Assembly: GCA_018524725.1 (NCBI GenBank)
Contig: JAEUWP010000596.1
Location: 1-29,425, forward strand
Direction: 5' to 3'
From: Podaxis mareebaensis
Taxonomy: Eukaryota; Basidiomycota; Agaricomycetes; Agaricales; Agaricaceae
Length of the DNA stretch: 29,425 bases
Shown: piece after piece, positions 8,911 to 18,825 of the stretch
Layout of the letters: every line of letters begins with the position of its first letter
Numbering within the stretch: the first letter of the stretch is position 1
Position numbers and translations under genes: made by a program
The notes under the pieces: generated by a model
The model's input: only the letters and a program-made list of their open reading frames with translations
Database searches by the model: none
What the model was told of the DNA's origin: nothing

Positions 8911-10548
8911 TCACTCACGATTAATGCGATAAACTCTAATTCCGTCTATCCCTTCCCTCGTTCCCAACACTGGTAAAAACCTGGTCAAGAATCGGCGCAT
9001 CTGCATACTCTCCTTCTGCCTCGCGTCGCGCTCCCCACGCCTATTTCCCGAACTGGGCTTATTGCACTGGCAGAAAGCGCTCGAGTATGACCCCATGGGG
9101 TCTTTGAGAAACGCACAGTGAGAGTTGGGGGTGTAAGAACCGTTGTGGTAGTTTGTGTAAGAGTCCAGGTCGGTGAAGATGTAGATTGTGATTTCGAGGT
9201 CACGACATGAGTCTGGGCTAGTCCGGTTATAAACGAGGTCTTGGATATGAATTAGGGATGGGGTATAAGGAAAAGCATCTGAGGGTGAATAGGAAGCGGA
9301 ACGCGGTTTGAGGAGACGCGTGAGATGGGCGTTGAGGTTGGACCATTCGGTTTGGTTGATTCTTTCAAAGAGGGGTATGCCATCTATGTCGAAGATGAGT
9401 TGGAGCGTGTGGAGGGATGGATTGCTGGTTGTGTTGTGGGGTGTGGAGACGCAGAGGGTTGAAAGGAGGTGATCTAGCCAAGGGAACGGCTTTGGGTTGA
9501 CTTCGTCCCAATCAATTACAGGTACAAAGAGGGAAATGCAGTGTAGAGCTGAGAGTGAGCGAAGGCTGATATGGGTTGGAGGAGACGGGATGGGATATTC
9601 GTTGGCTGGAGGTGCCAAATGAGCTTGAGGTAAGAACGCAGGTGGGAGGTACGTACTTCGTATTTCGAGGAATTTAAGCTCGTCTCGGCAATGATTGAAG
9701 AGATGCTGGATGTTAAGATGTTGGTCGCCATTAATGACGATATGCTCTAGTCGCGAGGTGTCTATAGGACAGCTGGGTCTGGTTAAGGCGCTAATGAGGG
9801 CCGTGCCTTGTTCTGTATTATGCTCAAATGACAAGTCGAGAAACTTCAGCTCTGGGCGGCGAATGCTATTAATATCTTGAGAAGATTCAACTTCGGACTC
9901 GGTGCCAGATGCAGCATTGGAGTCGAGAGTTGACGTCGCTATCTCCATCCAGCCGAAGCACATATTTCTCAGGTGCTTGCTCCGCTGTAAAACACGTAAA
10001 GGAAATTTATTGAGGCCGACTAAGCGGAGGTCTTCCAGCCGCCCTCGTTCGAACACGTCAGCGAAAGCCCTGCGCAGTTCTGGGTGGAAGCTGTCCCAGT
10101 TCATGGTGGCCTTTCCAAAACCGAGGATTTCAAGGCTCCGCAAGCCAGCTCCTGTCCACTGGCCGCAGTTGTGTTGACCGCCGTATGCGACCATTCTTAA
10201 AATGAAAGGGAGATCTTCGTCCTCAGAATTGACCCAGTATCGAACGTTGCTAAACCAGCTGTTTCTGATCGTGCCTTCGATGATTATGAGTTTCCGAACG
10301 AACCCTGCAATGTAGGGCGACCGGCGGAGGAGAGAAGAAAATGCGGTGCAGAGGTGTGGGTGGACGCCATCGTCAAGGGGATGCCGAGTAAGGCGAACGG
10401 TATGAAAGAGGGCAGTGCGAGTAGAAGAGAGGAGGAAGGAATGGGTGAGAGAAAGAGAGTGAAGTGTAGAGGTGTCGTCGGTTGGTGAGAGGTAGTTTGT
10501 TGTAATCGTGTGGAGGATTTCAGGTGGCAGACGAGGACAAGAAGTCAT
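8911..10548 (-). CDS. F-box domain protein, intronless
   Basis: The product is a probable substrate-recognition subunit of an SCF ubiquitin ligase, binding SKP1 through its F-box. From the chosen start (10546-10548) the protein is 545 aa and begins MTSCPRLPPEILHTITTNYL, where LPPEIL is the core of a fungal F-box; TALFHTVRL follows about 45 residues later, as is common in agaricomycete F-box proteins. The rest (RLEDLRLVGLNKFPLRVL, ELKFLDLSFEH, LEHIVINGDQHLNI) has irregular leucine-rich spacing without clear LRR repeats. An in-frame ATG at 10752 would add 68 residues rich in Arg, Leu and Cys; I prefer the later start because it puts the F-box at the N-terminus as usual. The target protein is unknown. 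It diverges from HSP10. Confidence 0.85.
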   Translation of the reverse strand: MTSCPRLPPEILHTITTNYLSPTDDTSTLHSLSLTHSFLLSSTRTALFHTVRLTRHPLDDGVHPHLCTAFSSLLRRSPYIAGFVRKLIIIEGTIRNSWFSNVRYWVNSEDEDLPFILRMVAYGGQHNCGQWTGAGLRSLEILGFGKATMNWDSFHPELRRAFADVFERGRLEDLRLVGLNKFPLRVLQRSKHLRNMCFGWMEIATSTLDSNAASGTESEVESSQDINSIRRPELKFLDLSFEHNTEQGTALISALTRPSCPIDTSRLEHIVINGDQHLNIQHLFNHCRDELKFLEIRSTYLPPAFLPQAHLAPPANEYPIPSPPTHISLRSLSALHCISLFVPVIDWDEVNPKPFPWLDHLLSTLCVSTPHNTTSNPSLHTLQLIFDIDGIPLFERINQTEWSNLNAHLTRLLKPRSASYSPSDAFPYTPSLIHIQDLVYNRTSPDSCRDLEITIYIFTDLDSYTNYHNGSYTPNSHCAFLKDPMGSYSSAFCQCNKPSSGNRRGERDARQKESMQMRRFLTRFLPVLGTREGIDGIRVYRINRE

Positions 10549-10992
10549 GGATGTGGCAAAAAGACAAAAAAGAGGGGTGGAATAGTACGAGGATATACGT
10601 GTCAGGCGCCTTCGCCTCAAGGCCAGGATAAGCCTAATTTTCAGGGTCGCCAGCAAGCAGGAACAGGATCGAACAGCGAGTTTCGCGAAGTTCTGAGTGC
10701 AGAGAAAGTGCTCTTCAGCACATGTCGGCACGGAGTAGATGTTCCGTGGCATGCATCACTCTCGCGAATGTACTCCAGTATTCTGCCACCTGTTTTTCTC
10801 CACCCACTGTTACCTCAGCCTCTATTGGACATGGCCGGACATGACCCTGAAATCGCGACGCATCCCTCGTCCAAGACCACGTGACCAGTAGAGTGAAAAA
10901 TCGGGAACCTTCCACGTCCAGAACCCAGTCGCATAAGTTGGCTCTTTCACCTCGACCACCACCACCACCACTACCACCTCAACACATCCCTC
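10549..10992. promoter_or_regulatory. Shared divergent promoter region (F-box gene / HSP10)
   Basis: This 444-bp gap separates two start codons pointing away from each other, so it should hold both promoters. The HSP10-proximal side has pyrimidine-rich CCACCACCACCACCACTACC before the ATG and a heat-shock-like motif at 10905-10912. I see no clear TATA box on either side. Confidence 0.5.
10905..10923 (+). promoter_or_regulatory. Candidate heat-shock element
   Basis: GAACCTTC (10905-10912) is an nGAAnnTTCn inverted pair, the minimal unit bound by heat-shock factor, with another GAA at 10921-10923. It lies about 80 bp upstream of the HSP10 start codon, a sensible place for a heat-inducible chaperonin gene. 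Spacing of the third unit is not ideal, so the call is tentative. Confidence 0.35.
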
Positions 10993-11472
10993 ATGGTATG
11001 TCTGCCTTGCCGTCGTCGCTGCTATTGTTGACGTTGTGCAGGCCGCCCAGGCAACTTTCAGGTCCATCAAGTCCGTCATCCCTCTCCTCGACCGCGTTCT
11101 CGTTCAACGCTTCAAGCCTGAGACAGTTCGTCCTACCCGCCTGCAACATAGCCGCATACACTAACTCGTTCCTATAGAAAACTGCCTCAGGTATTTTCCT
11201 CCCCAGTTCTGCTACCAACAACCCTCTCCCAGAGGCCACCGTCATCGCAGTTGGCCCTGGCGCCCGCGACAAGAATGGTAACGTCATCCCTCCAAACGTG
11301 AAGGCCGGTGACCGTGTTCTTCTTCCTGGCTGGGGAGGAAACCCTATCAAGGTTGGCGAAGAGGTGTGTATATGTGCTCTGCTCGTGGCCGTGGCCGGCG
11401 GTTGACATGGCCTATTTACAGGAGTACTACCTCTTCAAAGACTCGGAAATTTTAGCAAAGATTCAAGAGTAA
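10993..11472 (+). CDS. HSP10: Mitochondrial co-chaperonin HSP10 (GroES family)
   Basis: The product is the lid of the mitochondrial HSP60 chaperonin, a heptamer that closes the folding chamber. Exons as I splice them: 10993-10995, 11042-11125, 11178-11363, 11422-11472; introns of 46, 52 and 58 bp, all GT-AG and phase 0. The protein is 107 aa, close to the family norm. Visible features: SIKSVIPLLDRVLVQRFKPE at the N-terminus, the mobile loop TKTASGIFLP that contacts HSP60, the roof segment VIAVGPGARDKNGNVIPPNV, KAGDRVLLPGWGG, and the final strand DSEILAKIQE. Intron 1 follows the ATG directly, so exon 1 codes only for the initiator Met. No cleavable presequence is present, as is normal for HSP10. 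Confidence 0.93.
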
Positions 11473-11939
11473 GCTCTCATAGACGTGGGGCCAGCGTGAA
11501 GCTCCGAAGCCGAGGGGACCAGGCTGAGGGTAGAGGCGCGTGCCATACTACGAAAAGTTCGCTAATAAGGGCCTCTTAATGCATTTGTCATACTAATATG
11601 TTTTTATACTTATTCACCTTGCATCACGTCGATCATCACCACTCAACATGATAACTATATGACCAATACATTTTATGAGTATGGTGCTTTCGTTACAAGC
11701 TGAACAAGCAACGGAATTAGTCTTATCCGCCCCTCAGGGTTCGCTACTGTTCACCCTCCGGCGTCTTGAAGACATTTCCAATTCTCCATCTGGCTCTGAT
11801 ACTAGCCGATTTTCGGACATCATTCCCATGTGCTGAAATCCTTCAGCTTTGCTTTCCGTTTATCCCGCAGTATATCACCCTGTAGTTCAGATTCCTGCTG
11901 GTTCCACCTCTTCCTTTCTTTCCACGACCCTCAAGACTC
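11473..11939. promoter_or_regulatory. Spacer: HSP10 3' region and MFS gene 1 upstream region
   Basis: No reading frame of interest. The first half, AT-rich around 11580-11700, should contain the HSP10 3' UTR. The last 100 bp before the MFS start are pyrimidine-rich (CCACCTCTTCCTTTCTTTCC), typical of fungal transcription starts. AGTATATCACC near 11870 is the only TATA-like string. Confidence 0.4.
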
Positions 11940-14354
11940 ATGGGTACTACTGCAGAGAGTTTCCCAGCCGCAACCACCACGTTAGATGAATCTCAACGAT
12001 CTCCAGTACCTTCAGTCTCCCAACAACAGGCGGTCCAAAAACGACCGGAGGTCCATGGAGGATATCATTTCACTGACAGAAGTCTTCTGAGCTCCATCGT
12101 TATCGTCATCGTAGTGACGTTCAGCATGATCGTTAATGTGTGTATGCAGCGACGTAAATTTCATGAAACACACTGACTGGTGTCGATCCCTTTGCAGATA
12201 GGAAACAGCACGTCCGTCTCAATTGCGTTGCCTACGATTTCAAGGGAGTTTGGCACCAGCCCGTCTCTGCTGCAGTGGATCGTCTCAGCTTACCCACTGA
12301 GTTCGGTGAGATATTTCTGCTCCTATTCGTTTCGGGACATATACGCTCGGCGCTTTGCTACTCTATTGAATCTTTCCTGGGCGCGGCTATTTCATGTTAT
12401 GCTTAATTAATGCGAGCAGGGATGCTTGCTCTTGGTGTGCGGACGTTTGGCGGACTTGTATGGACGAAAGAGGATATATTTGCTGGGCACCTTGATGCTT
12501 GCTGCGTTTACGCTTGGGTGCGGGTTTGCAAATAGTGCGTTATATATCTTGAGGTGCCCATTCATTGCTCCGCTGACGTGGTATAGATATCATTACACTC
12601 ATCATACTACGAGCTGTCCAAGGGATCGGGGCGGCAGCGACCATCCCCGCATCGGTTCGTTCCTCTCTTTTTTTTTTTTTGATCCTTACCTTTCAACTAA
12701 CCGGGTTATTGACGTTAACTTTGATTATCACACTACGCTCCTGGTCTTGGTGGATGATTGACTCTCGGGCCCGGGTGTGGCGGTGGCTAGTTAGGGATTC
12801 TTGCACATGCCTTTCCACCATCAAGGGCACGAGCACTTGCGTTCGCGACTTTTGCTGCTGGTGCACCTGTTGGTGCGGCGTTTGGATCCGCAATCGGTGG
12901 ACTGTTAACTGAGAAGACTCCGTACGCGCTCGATCCCTTGTCCTACGGTGAAACCAGGCTGACACTCTATCATCCTATAACCTGTTGTGGGATGTGTCTC
13001 GGACAGAAAAACGTGGCGCTCTTCATTCTACATGTTCACAGGCGCCAACATCCTGTGCTTCATCGGCGGCCTACTATGCATTGATAAGGACATACCACAC
13101 CCGAAGGACGACAGGAAAGTAGACTGGTTAGGCGCGTTTTTGATCACTGCCGGGTTGGTGATGATCCTATTCGTGTTAGGCGACGGAGAGGAGGCGCCAA
13201 AACAATGGGCTACTGGATGTATGTCTCTCTATGCCCTCGCCAGGCTACTAATTGATTCACTACGGTGTCTTCGGATAGACATCATTGCCCTTCTCGTCGT
13301 TGGTGTACTATTGGTCTGCGCGTTCCTGTATTGGCAGTCGTTCCTCGAAAAGACACAGAATGCGCGACAGAAACAACTAGAAGCGACATCATGCTCTGAT
13401 GAAAATGGCGGCCAAGTTGAGCAAGAGGACAGGTGGCACCGTATGCTCCCCCCGCCTGTTATGAAGATTTCGTTGTGGGGTCGAGCAAAGGGCAGATTCG
13501 CAGCGGTCATGGCTATTGCGTTTTCAACTTGGTCTTCGTTTATGGCCTGTACGTTCTGGGTGCAGGTAAGTCCTTTTACCCACTATTATCGGCTCTCCCT
13601 TTTTGCTGACGGCCTCGCTCGTATAGTTGTACTACCAGAATTACGCAGGCCTCAGGCCGCTTGAAACTGTTGTTCGGCTCATCCCGATGTTCATTACGGG
13701 AATTGCGTGCAATGCGTTTGTGGGCTTCATGGCTAGTCATATGCCGATGATTATCATCACGAGTACGTATTCCTACCACTCGAATTTTTCTGTCGCTTTG
13801 ATTGCCATCATTATCACTAGCTCTGGGAACATTAGGCACGGCCGTCTCGTGTCTACTCTTCGCGCTCATAGACCCCCAAGCCACATATTGGGCATTCGGT
13901 TTCCCCGCGATTATTCTTTCGGTTCTCGGGGTCGATTTTGTGTTCACGGCTGGGACGCTGTATATCGCCAAGATCTCGTTACCACATGAGCAAAGTCTAG
14001 CAGGAGCGTTGTTCCAGACTATGACCCAGGTATGAATTCCTGCGCCTCTTTTGTTGCTAAAGCTATCTCAGACCTGCATTTATTCAGCTCGGAACGTCAG
14101 CAGGAGTAACGGTATCAACGGTTGTGTTTAATCGCGTGGCGTTGAGCTTGGGTGAGGGAGAGGATACTATTAGGAGTTATCGAGCGGCGCAGTGGACGTG
14201 TTGTGCGTTTGGCATCTGTGGCGCAGTGCTGGCAGTTGCTTGCTTTAGAGGCGTGGGTGTGCCTGGACACAAGAAGGTAAAAGATCCCTCGGCGCAAGAG
14301 GAGACTGGGCTATCGAGGGACAAGGTGATCGAAGAGAAGGAGCAGAAGGTGTAG
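11940..14354 (+). CDS. MFS drug:H+ antiporter, DHA2 family, paralogue 1
   Basis: The product is a proton-driven plasma-membrane exporter with 14 expected membrane spans. Exons: 11940-12137, 12198-12305, 12420-12534, 12587-12654, 12791-12921, 13007-13218, 13279-13565, 13627-13762, 13821-14029, 14088-14354; nine GT-AG introns of 52-136 bp; 576 aa. After a polar N-terminus, helix 1 is SSIVIVIVVTFSMIVN (about 51-66). MFS motif A is GRLADLYGRKR (110-120), motif B LRAVQGIGAAATIP (148-161), and the antiporter motif C region GAPVGAAFGSAIGG (187-200). A charged loop follows the helix FYMFTGANILCFIGG, and there is a central linker of about 40 residues (TQNARQKQLEA...). The last helix CCAFGICGAVLAVACF leads to a Lys/Glu-rich cytoplasmic tail. 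All exons are open, so it is probably functional. Substrate unknown. It is the most divergent of the three and the source of the truncated copy at 18826-19348. Confidence 0.9.
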
Positions 14355-14686
14355 ACTAGGGAGCATATGCTCAATCCGCTCGTAATTAGACTCTTGAGGG
14401 TATTAGATGTCAGGTTATCATGTCATCATGATTACCATGATTACCAAGGAACCCATTGTTTTCATCATACTTATACTAATCGCCGACTCGAATGGCATGA
14501 TATATTCCATACTTAGCACTTTCTCCATATGGACGACAGCCGCCTGACCCACTCTGATCCTTCCCATGTTCCACAGTCCTCATTAGGTGGGACATGCCTC
14601 TGTTCAACCCATAAAGTGTGCTCCTCTCAAGTAGACAGTCTACTGAACCCGTCCTTTGACTCTTACTACGGATCTTACGACACGCC
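14355..14686. promoter_or_regulatory. MFS gene 2 upstream region
   Basis: This intergenic stretch is repeated before gene 3. Conserved boxes: GAATGGCATGATATATTCC (14491-14509), the palindrome TCCATATGGA (14524-14533), GGGACATGCCTCTG, and a TATA-like CATAAAG (14610-14616) 71 bp before the ATG. After the TATA, TCTCAAGTAGACAG is nearly invariant and may mark the transcription start. The 5' end holds the 3' UTR of gene 1. Confidence 0.5.
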
Positions 14687-17035
14687 ATGAATGAAAAATC
14701 TTCGACGTCAAACATCGTTCTGGATGAACCCCAAGAATCTTCAAACACTTCAAACACAACCATAGCAGACGACAGACTGGAGGCAGCACGGGCAACTCAG
14801 GAACGGCAAGAGATGCATGAAGGATACCACGTCGTTCATAGGAGTCTTCTGAAATCCCTTACTATTGTCATCGTTGCGACGCTCAGCATGCTCATCAATG
14901 TATGCACATCCCAAATACTCGATATATGCGCCACGCCGTAACTCTTTTATAGATAGGCAACACTACGTTTGTGTCTATTTCGCTCCCTACGATCGGGAAA
15001 GAGTTTGGTGCCGACCCCGCGCTGCTGCAATGGATCGTATCGGCATACCCGTTGAGTTCGGTGAGTTTGCTATACTTGTGACTCTCCCAGTCGCTCATAT
15101 TGCTGTTATATGCCATCGTTTTTCTGGATAGGGATGCTTGTTGCTTGTATGCGGACGATTGGCCGATATATATGGCCGAAAAAAGGCTTATTTGTCGGGA
15201 ACATTGCTGCTTGCTGGGTTCACCCTCGGATGCGGGTTCGCAAATAGTGCGTATCGCCTCAAAGTAATTCGCGTCGGATCTGACATGTGACATTTGGCTC
15301 TGAATTGGTTTTGCTTCACAAGATATCGTCACACTTATCATATTGCGCGCTATTCAAGGAATTGGGGTAGCAGCTACTATTCCTGCGTCTGTGAGTTCGT
15401 AGATGGTCTCCGATGTCCCTCGACCCACTAACATTGGCACTGGTTCCGATTCTCGCGTCCTATGTGGCATTTCTGTTGATGGAATAGCTGGGCATTCTTG
15501 CACACGCTTTCCCACCATCAAGAGCTCGTTCGTTCGCATTCGCAACATTCGCTGCTGGTGCGCCTATTGGTGCCGCATTTGGAACCGCCATTGGCGGAGT
15601 TTTGACGCAAAAGACTGCGTATGTTCTTTTTTCTTCCACGAAGAACCTCTATTCTGATTCTTACCCATTTTCTGAACAGAAAAACTTGGCGTTCATCGTT
15701 CTACATGTTCACGGCTATTAATATCCTCTGCTTCATCGGTGGCCTACTATCCATCGATAAAGATCCTCCTCACCCAAAAGACGACAGGAAGGTGGACTGG
15801 CCGGGCGCTTTTCTAGTCACTGCAGCTTTGGTCATGATCTTATATGTATTAGGAGAAGGCGAAAGTGCGCCGAAACAGTGGGCTACTGGGTGTATGTGAT
15901 CTACTTATATCTTCTAATTGGACAATTGACGCAATCACATGCCCCGTAACAGATATCATTGCGCTTCTGGTTGTTGGAGTGTTCCTCATCGGTGTATTCA
16001 TATATTGGCAATGGTTCCTCGAGAGGGTGCAAAACCAACGCCAACTACGTAGCGACGGAGAAATCCAGAATCAAGAACTACCAGGGAGACTGAAAGCGTT
16101 AAAAGCAAATCTTCCTCCACCACTTATGAAACTCTCACTATGGGGCCGAGCAAAGGGGAGGTTTGCGGCGGTGATGTGCATTGCGTTTTTGACTTGGGCC
16201 TCATTCATCGCCTGGACATTCTGGATACAGGTGTGTTTTCATCGTGTCCTCCTCGTCAACGATGAATTAACGCATATATAGCTATTTTTCCAGAATTATA
16301 TAGGTCTCACACCACTCAAGACGGTCGTCCGCCTCTTGCCTACCTTTGTCACCGGACTGTTGTGTAACACTTTTGTGGGAGTTATGGCTGGCCACACACC
16401 GATGATTGTCATTACAAGTAAGCAATCTCCCAGCCTCTGCTCATTATGGATGTGTACCTTATCAACTCCATCCCGCTTTGTCTTGGATCTGAAGCTATGG
16501 GAACGATGGGCACGACACTTGCATGTCTTCTCTTCGCGATCATAAATACGAAAGCTACTTATTGGGCATTTGAGTTTCCCGCAATGATCTTGTCGGTTCT
16601 TGGGGTCGACTTCGTTTTCACCGCCGGAACGCTTTATATTGCTAAGATATCCCTCCCGCATGAACAGAGTCTTGCCGCAGCTCTATTTCAAACCATGACG
16701 CAAGTACGTCTCCTTTTCCCTCTTATGCCATGCAATCAATTGAACGCCCCCTCTAGCTCGGAACTTCTGCAGGGGTGACAATATCGACAGTCGTGTTCAA
16801 CCGCGTGACGTTGAGCTTGGATGACGGAGAGGATATGATTCGGAGTTATCGCGCGGCACAATGGACTTGCTGTGCATTTGGTATTTGCGGGGCGTTGTTG
16901 TCGCTTGCATTCTTTAGGGGCGTAGGTGTACCGGGCCATAAGGAGAAAAAAGCACCGTCGCAGGAGGGTGCATTAAGCGAGACCTTGAGCAGAGGAGGAA
17001 GCATGGAGAAGGAACCAATAGACGAGGGTAAATAA
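14687..17035 (+). CDS. MFS drug:H+ antiporter, DHA2 family, paralogue 2
   Basis: This has the same fold and probable role as its upstream neighbour. Exons: 14687-14899, 14953-15060, 15132-15246, 15323-15390, 15488-15618, 15680-15891, 15953-16230, 16282-16417, 16495-16703, 16757-17035; introns 51-97 bp, all GT-AG and at the same codon positions and phases as gene 1; 582 aa. Motif A is GRLADIYGRKKAYLSG, motif B LRAIQGIGVAATIP, and the motif C region GAPIGAAFGTAIGG. The linker after FLERVQNQRQ differs in length from gene 1, and the C-terminal tail is Glu/Lys/Ser-rich. The start was chosen because MNEKSSTSNIVLDE aligns with the start of gene 3 and lies 71 bp after the same TATA-like box. No disabling change was seen. 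Confidence 0.9.
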
Positions 17036-17192
17036 CTTAAATAAGGTATGAACGAGAGAGGGTTTGGGATAATACTTTCCATTGCGATCTGCGAATGGGT
17101 CCTGTATACATCAATGTGCCACGGACTCCTCATGCAGTAAAAAAAGACTTTTCTTAATCGTCATGATCTCGGATACGATTGGCTTAGAACCT

Positions 17193-17549
17193 ACTGGTGG
17201 GAAAGGTATCGTTGCATGCGAGGGCGTGGAAGTACCGAAGGTCAGTGGGCTACCACGCGTTACCGCGCAAACTGTCGCCCCCCACATGCGACCGTGGATA
17301 GAAGGTGGCTCACATTGGTTCCAGAAGCCAGCCCGACCTGAACTGAATGCGGAGGGTGAAGCCGTCATTGGGAAGACTCTTGACCACAGAAAGGTGGGAA
17401 GAAGATGTAGCTACCTCATAAAGTGGGAAGGATTTCCAGAAGAAGAGGACGAGTGGTTGCCAGTGTGATTCTTACAGGACTGTGAGGCCCTGGATCGCTT
17501 TTTCGCAGAACGAGGTCTCGACGAACGGGGCCGCGAGAACGTTGGCTAG
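17193..17549 (+). pseudogene. Gypsy integrase C-terminal chromodomain remnant
   Basis: This is the tail of a chromovirus-type Gypsy polyprotein, whose chromodomain directs integration to chromatin. The frame gives HMRPWIEGGSHWFQKPARPE, then the chromodomain EGEAVIGKTLDHRKVG, SYLIKWEGFPEEEDEWLP (about 17407-17460), a TGA at 17466-17468, and FLQDCEALDRFFAERG before the natural TAG at 17547-17549. The upstream part near 17200-17300 is not clearly assignable. Everything upstream of integrase is missing. It lies in unit 1 of the duplication only. Confidence 0.8.
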
Positions 17550-17724
17550 CAGAATTTCCTCTATTTTGCTTCTTATCTTGCCTTCGGTATGCCTTTTCCC
17601 TCAAGGCACAGAGGGTTTCTTCTGGCGGCTGTGCACGGATTCATACAGGTATAGTCTTTTCACTTGCAGTATATCATTTTTCTTGTGTGCGGGGAGAAGT
17701 GTAACCCTGTACGCCGATTGACAC

Positions 17725-17882
17725 TGTTAAGGATTGACTGACTGACCAATGATATCACAAGAGAGGCAGGTGCCCTCCTATATAAACCCACAACTCCTCG
17801 TACTAACACTCAACTCTCTCTTTCTCCTCATCCTACGCAATCATCTCTCCTGTATACCCGTATATTCAACTGGCTAATAACA
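17725..17882 (+). mobile_element. Short LTR of the chromodomain Gypsy element
   Basis: The segment starts TGTTAAGGATTGACTGACTG and ends GGCTAATAACA, giving the TGTTA...TAACA inverted termini of LTRs, with TATATAAAC near 17779 and a pyrimidine-rich stretch after it, as in a U3-R-U5 layout. At 158 bp it is short. It follows the chromodomain by about 175 bp, so it is best read as that element's 3' LTR. No matching 5' LTR and no clean target duplication were seen (ACGCC follows at 17883-17887 and also occurs at 17711-17715). Confidence 0.6.
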
Positions 17883-17929
17883 ACGCCTTTGTCTATTCAC
17901 CTGTCGTTGGTCATCGTGAGTGACGTCTG

Positions 17930-18745
17930 TCGGCTTTATTGGGTAGGAATTGAAGGGAGAATTTTGCTTGTATTCCCCTTTCAGTTTCCATGATTTTCTT
18001 TCAAAATATTGGGCTTCGCTGATGGTAGGCAAGTCTCTGCCATACATAGCGTGGTACATAGGATCTCGTCGGAGCTCATTGTAACGTTTCAATAGCGGTT
18101 ACGCCCCCTCCCCTGCTCGAAATACCTAAAGACTTCTACTGAAGTTTTTTCAAAACCTCATCTCGGACCTTCCTTGGGTTCAGACCCCTAGAAATCCTCC
18201 TTGCGTGTGATCAGGACTGTCTGCATTACCTTCAACGTGCGTGCGTTGTGGTCCTACTACCGCCCCCACGGACATCGTTGGACCCTGGTGTTGAAAAGCC
18301 TTGATTTAGGGACGTAACCACGCTGGTGAACCCTTCGCCTCGACGACTCACGTCGAGAAAATCCTTCAGTCCTTTAACACATCCCTTCGCCCCAAGGGTA
18401 CTGAAGAATACAAATATGACACTGCAAGGCAAGGAATATAGAGTCCGAATTCACAGTTGCACCGCGTATGGAGGATCTTGTCAGATTTATCTGCAAGAAC
18501 GACCACTTGGGTGTTTCGGATGACCCATGCAGAGTCAGGACACCTGTGGCTTTGGCATAGTGCACCACGGACGTCATGCATGTAAGGTCGGGAGTGACGG
18601 GGAGCTCCGTGTTTTGGTCGTCGAGGCAATCCAACGGGGTGAATACGCCATCGCAGATGAGATGCCCGTTGGTGATGGACCCGAGTTGTGGATACCGCAA
18701 GATAGTATCGTACATCTTCGGGGTGCATTGGAAGATGAGCAACAA
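17930..18745 (-). pseudogene. Unrecognised minus-strand gene remnant, unit 1 copy
   Basis: Two stretches keep a protein-like minus-strand frame that is mirrored in unit 2. One at 18366-18745 reads PQLGSITNGHLICDGVFTPL, MTSVVHYAKATGVLTLHGSS and, in another frame, VVLADKSDKILH then CEFGLYIPCLAVSYLYSS. The other near 17940-18080 reads LRRDPMYHAMYGRDLPTISE and AQYFERKSWKLKGE. A small indel separates the first two frames here, whereas unit 2 reads through this point. It probably derives from one gene duplicated with the transporters and now dead. I recognise no family. Confidence 0.4.
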
Positions 18746-18825
18746 GAAGTCATTAAGGGATTAAGTGTGCTTAGTTTAATAAGTTAATGCATTAGATACC
18801 TAAACTGCAAGACCTTTAAGTCACA

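Larger units (their letters stand above)
13828..18745. repeat. Tandem segmental duplication, unit 1
   Basis: This unit runs from inside exon 9 of MFS gene 1, through its 3' end, the intergenic region, MFS gene 2 and about 1.7 kb downstream. The same order recurs at 18830-22800. Start codons of genes 2 and 3 are 4,976 bp apart. Unit 1 contains about 740 bp (near 17196-17930) absent from unit 2, a Gypsy remnant, and about 180 bp extra near 18143-18325. Confidence 0.85.

Noticed and set aside
10549..10752. N-terminal extension of the F-box protein by 68 residues
   Set aside because: The added part is Arg/Leu/Cys-rich without domain character, and the F-box would no longer be N-terminal; the shorter start is more typical.
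10881..11177. Plus-strand 98-aa open frame across HSP10 introns
   Set aside because: It runs through introns 1 and 2 in the wrong frame; the spliced HSP10 protein explains the DNA fully.
16296..16661. Minus-strand frame opposite exons 8-9 of MFS gene 2
   Set aside because: Its counterpart in gene 1 is not conserved as protein; it mirrors constrained transporter codons.
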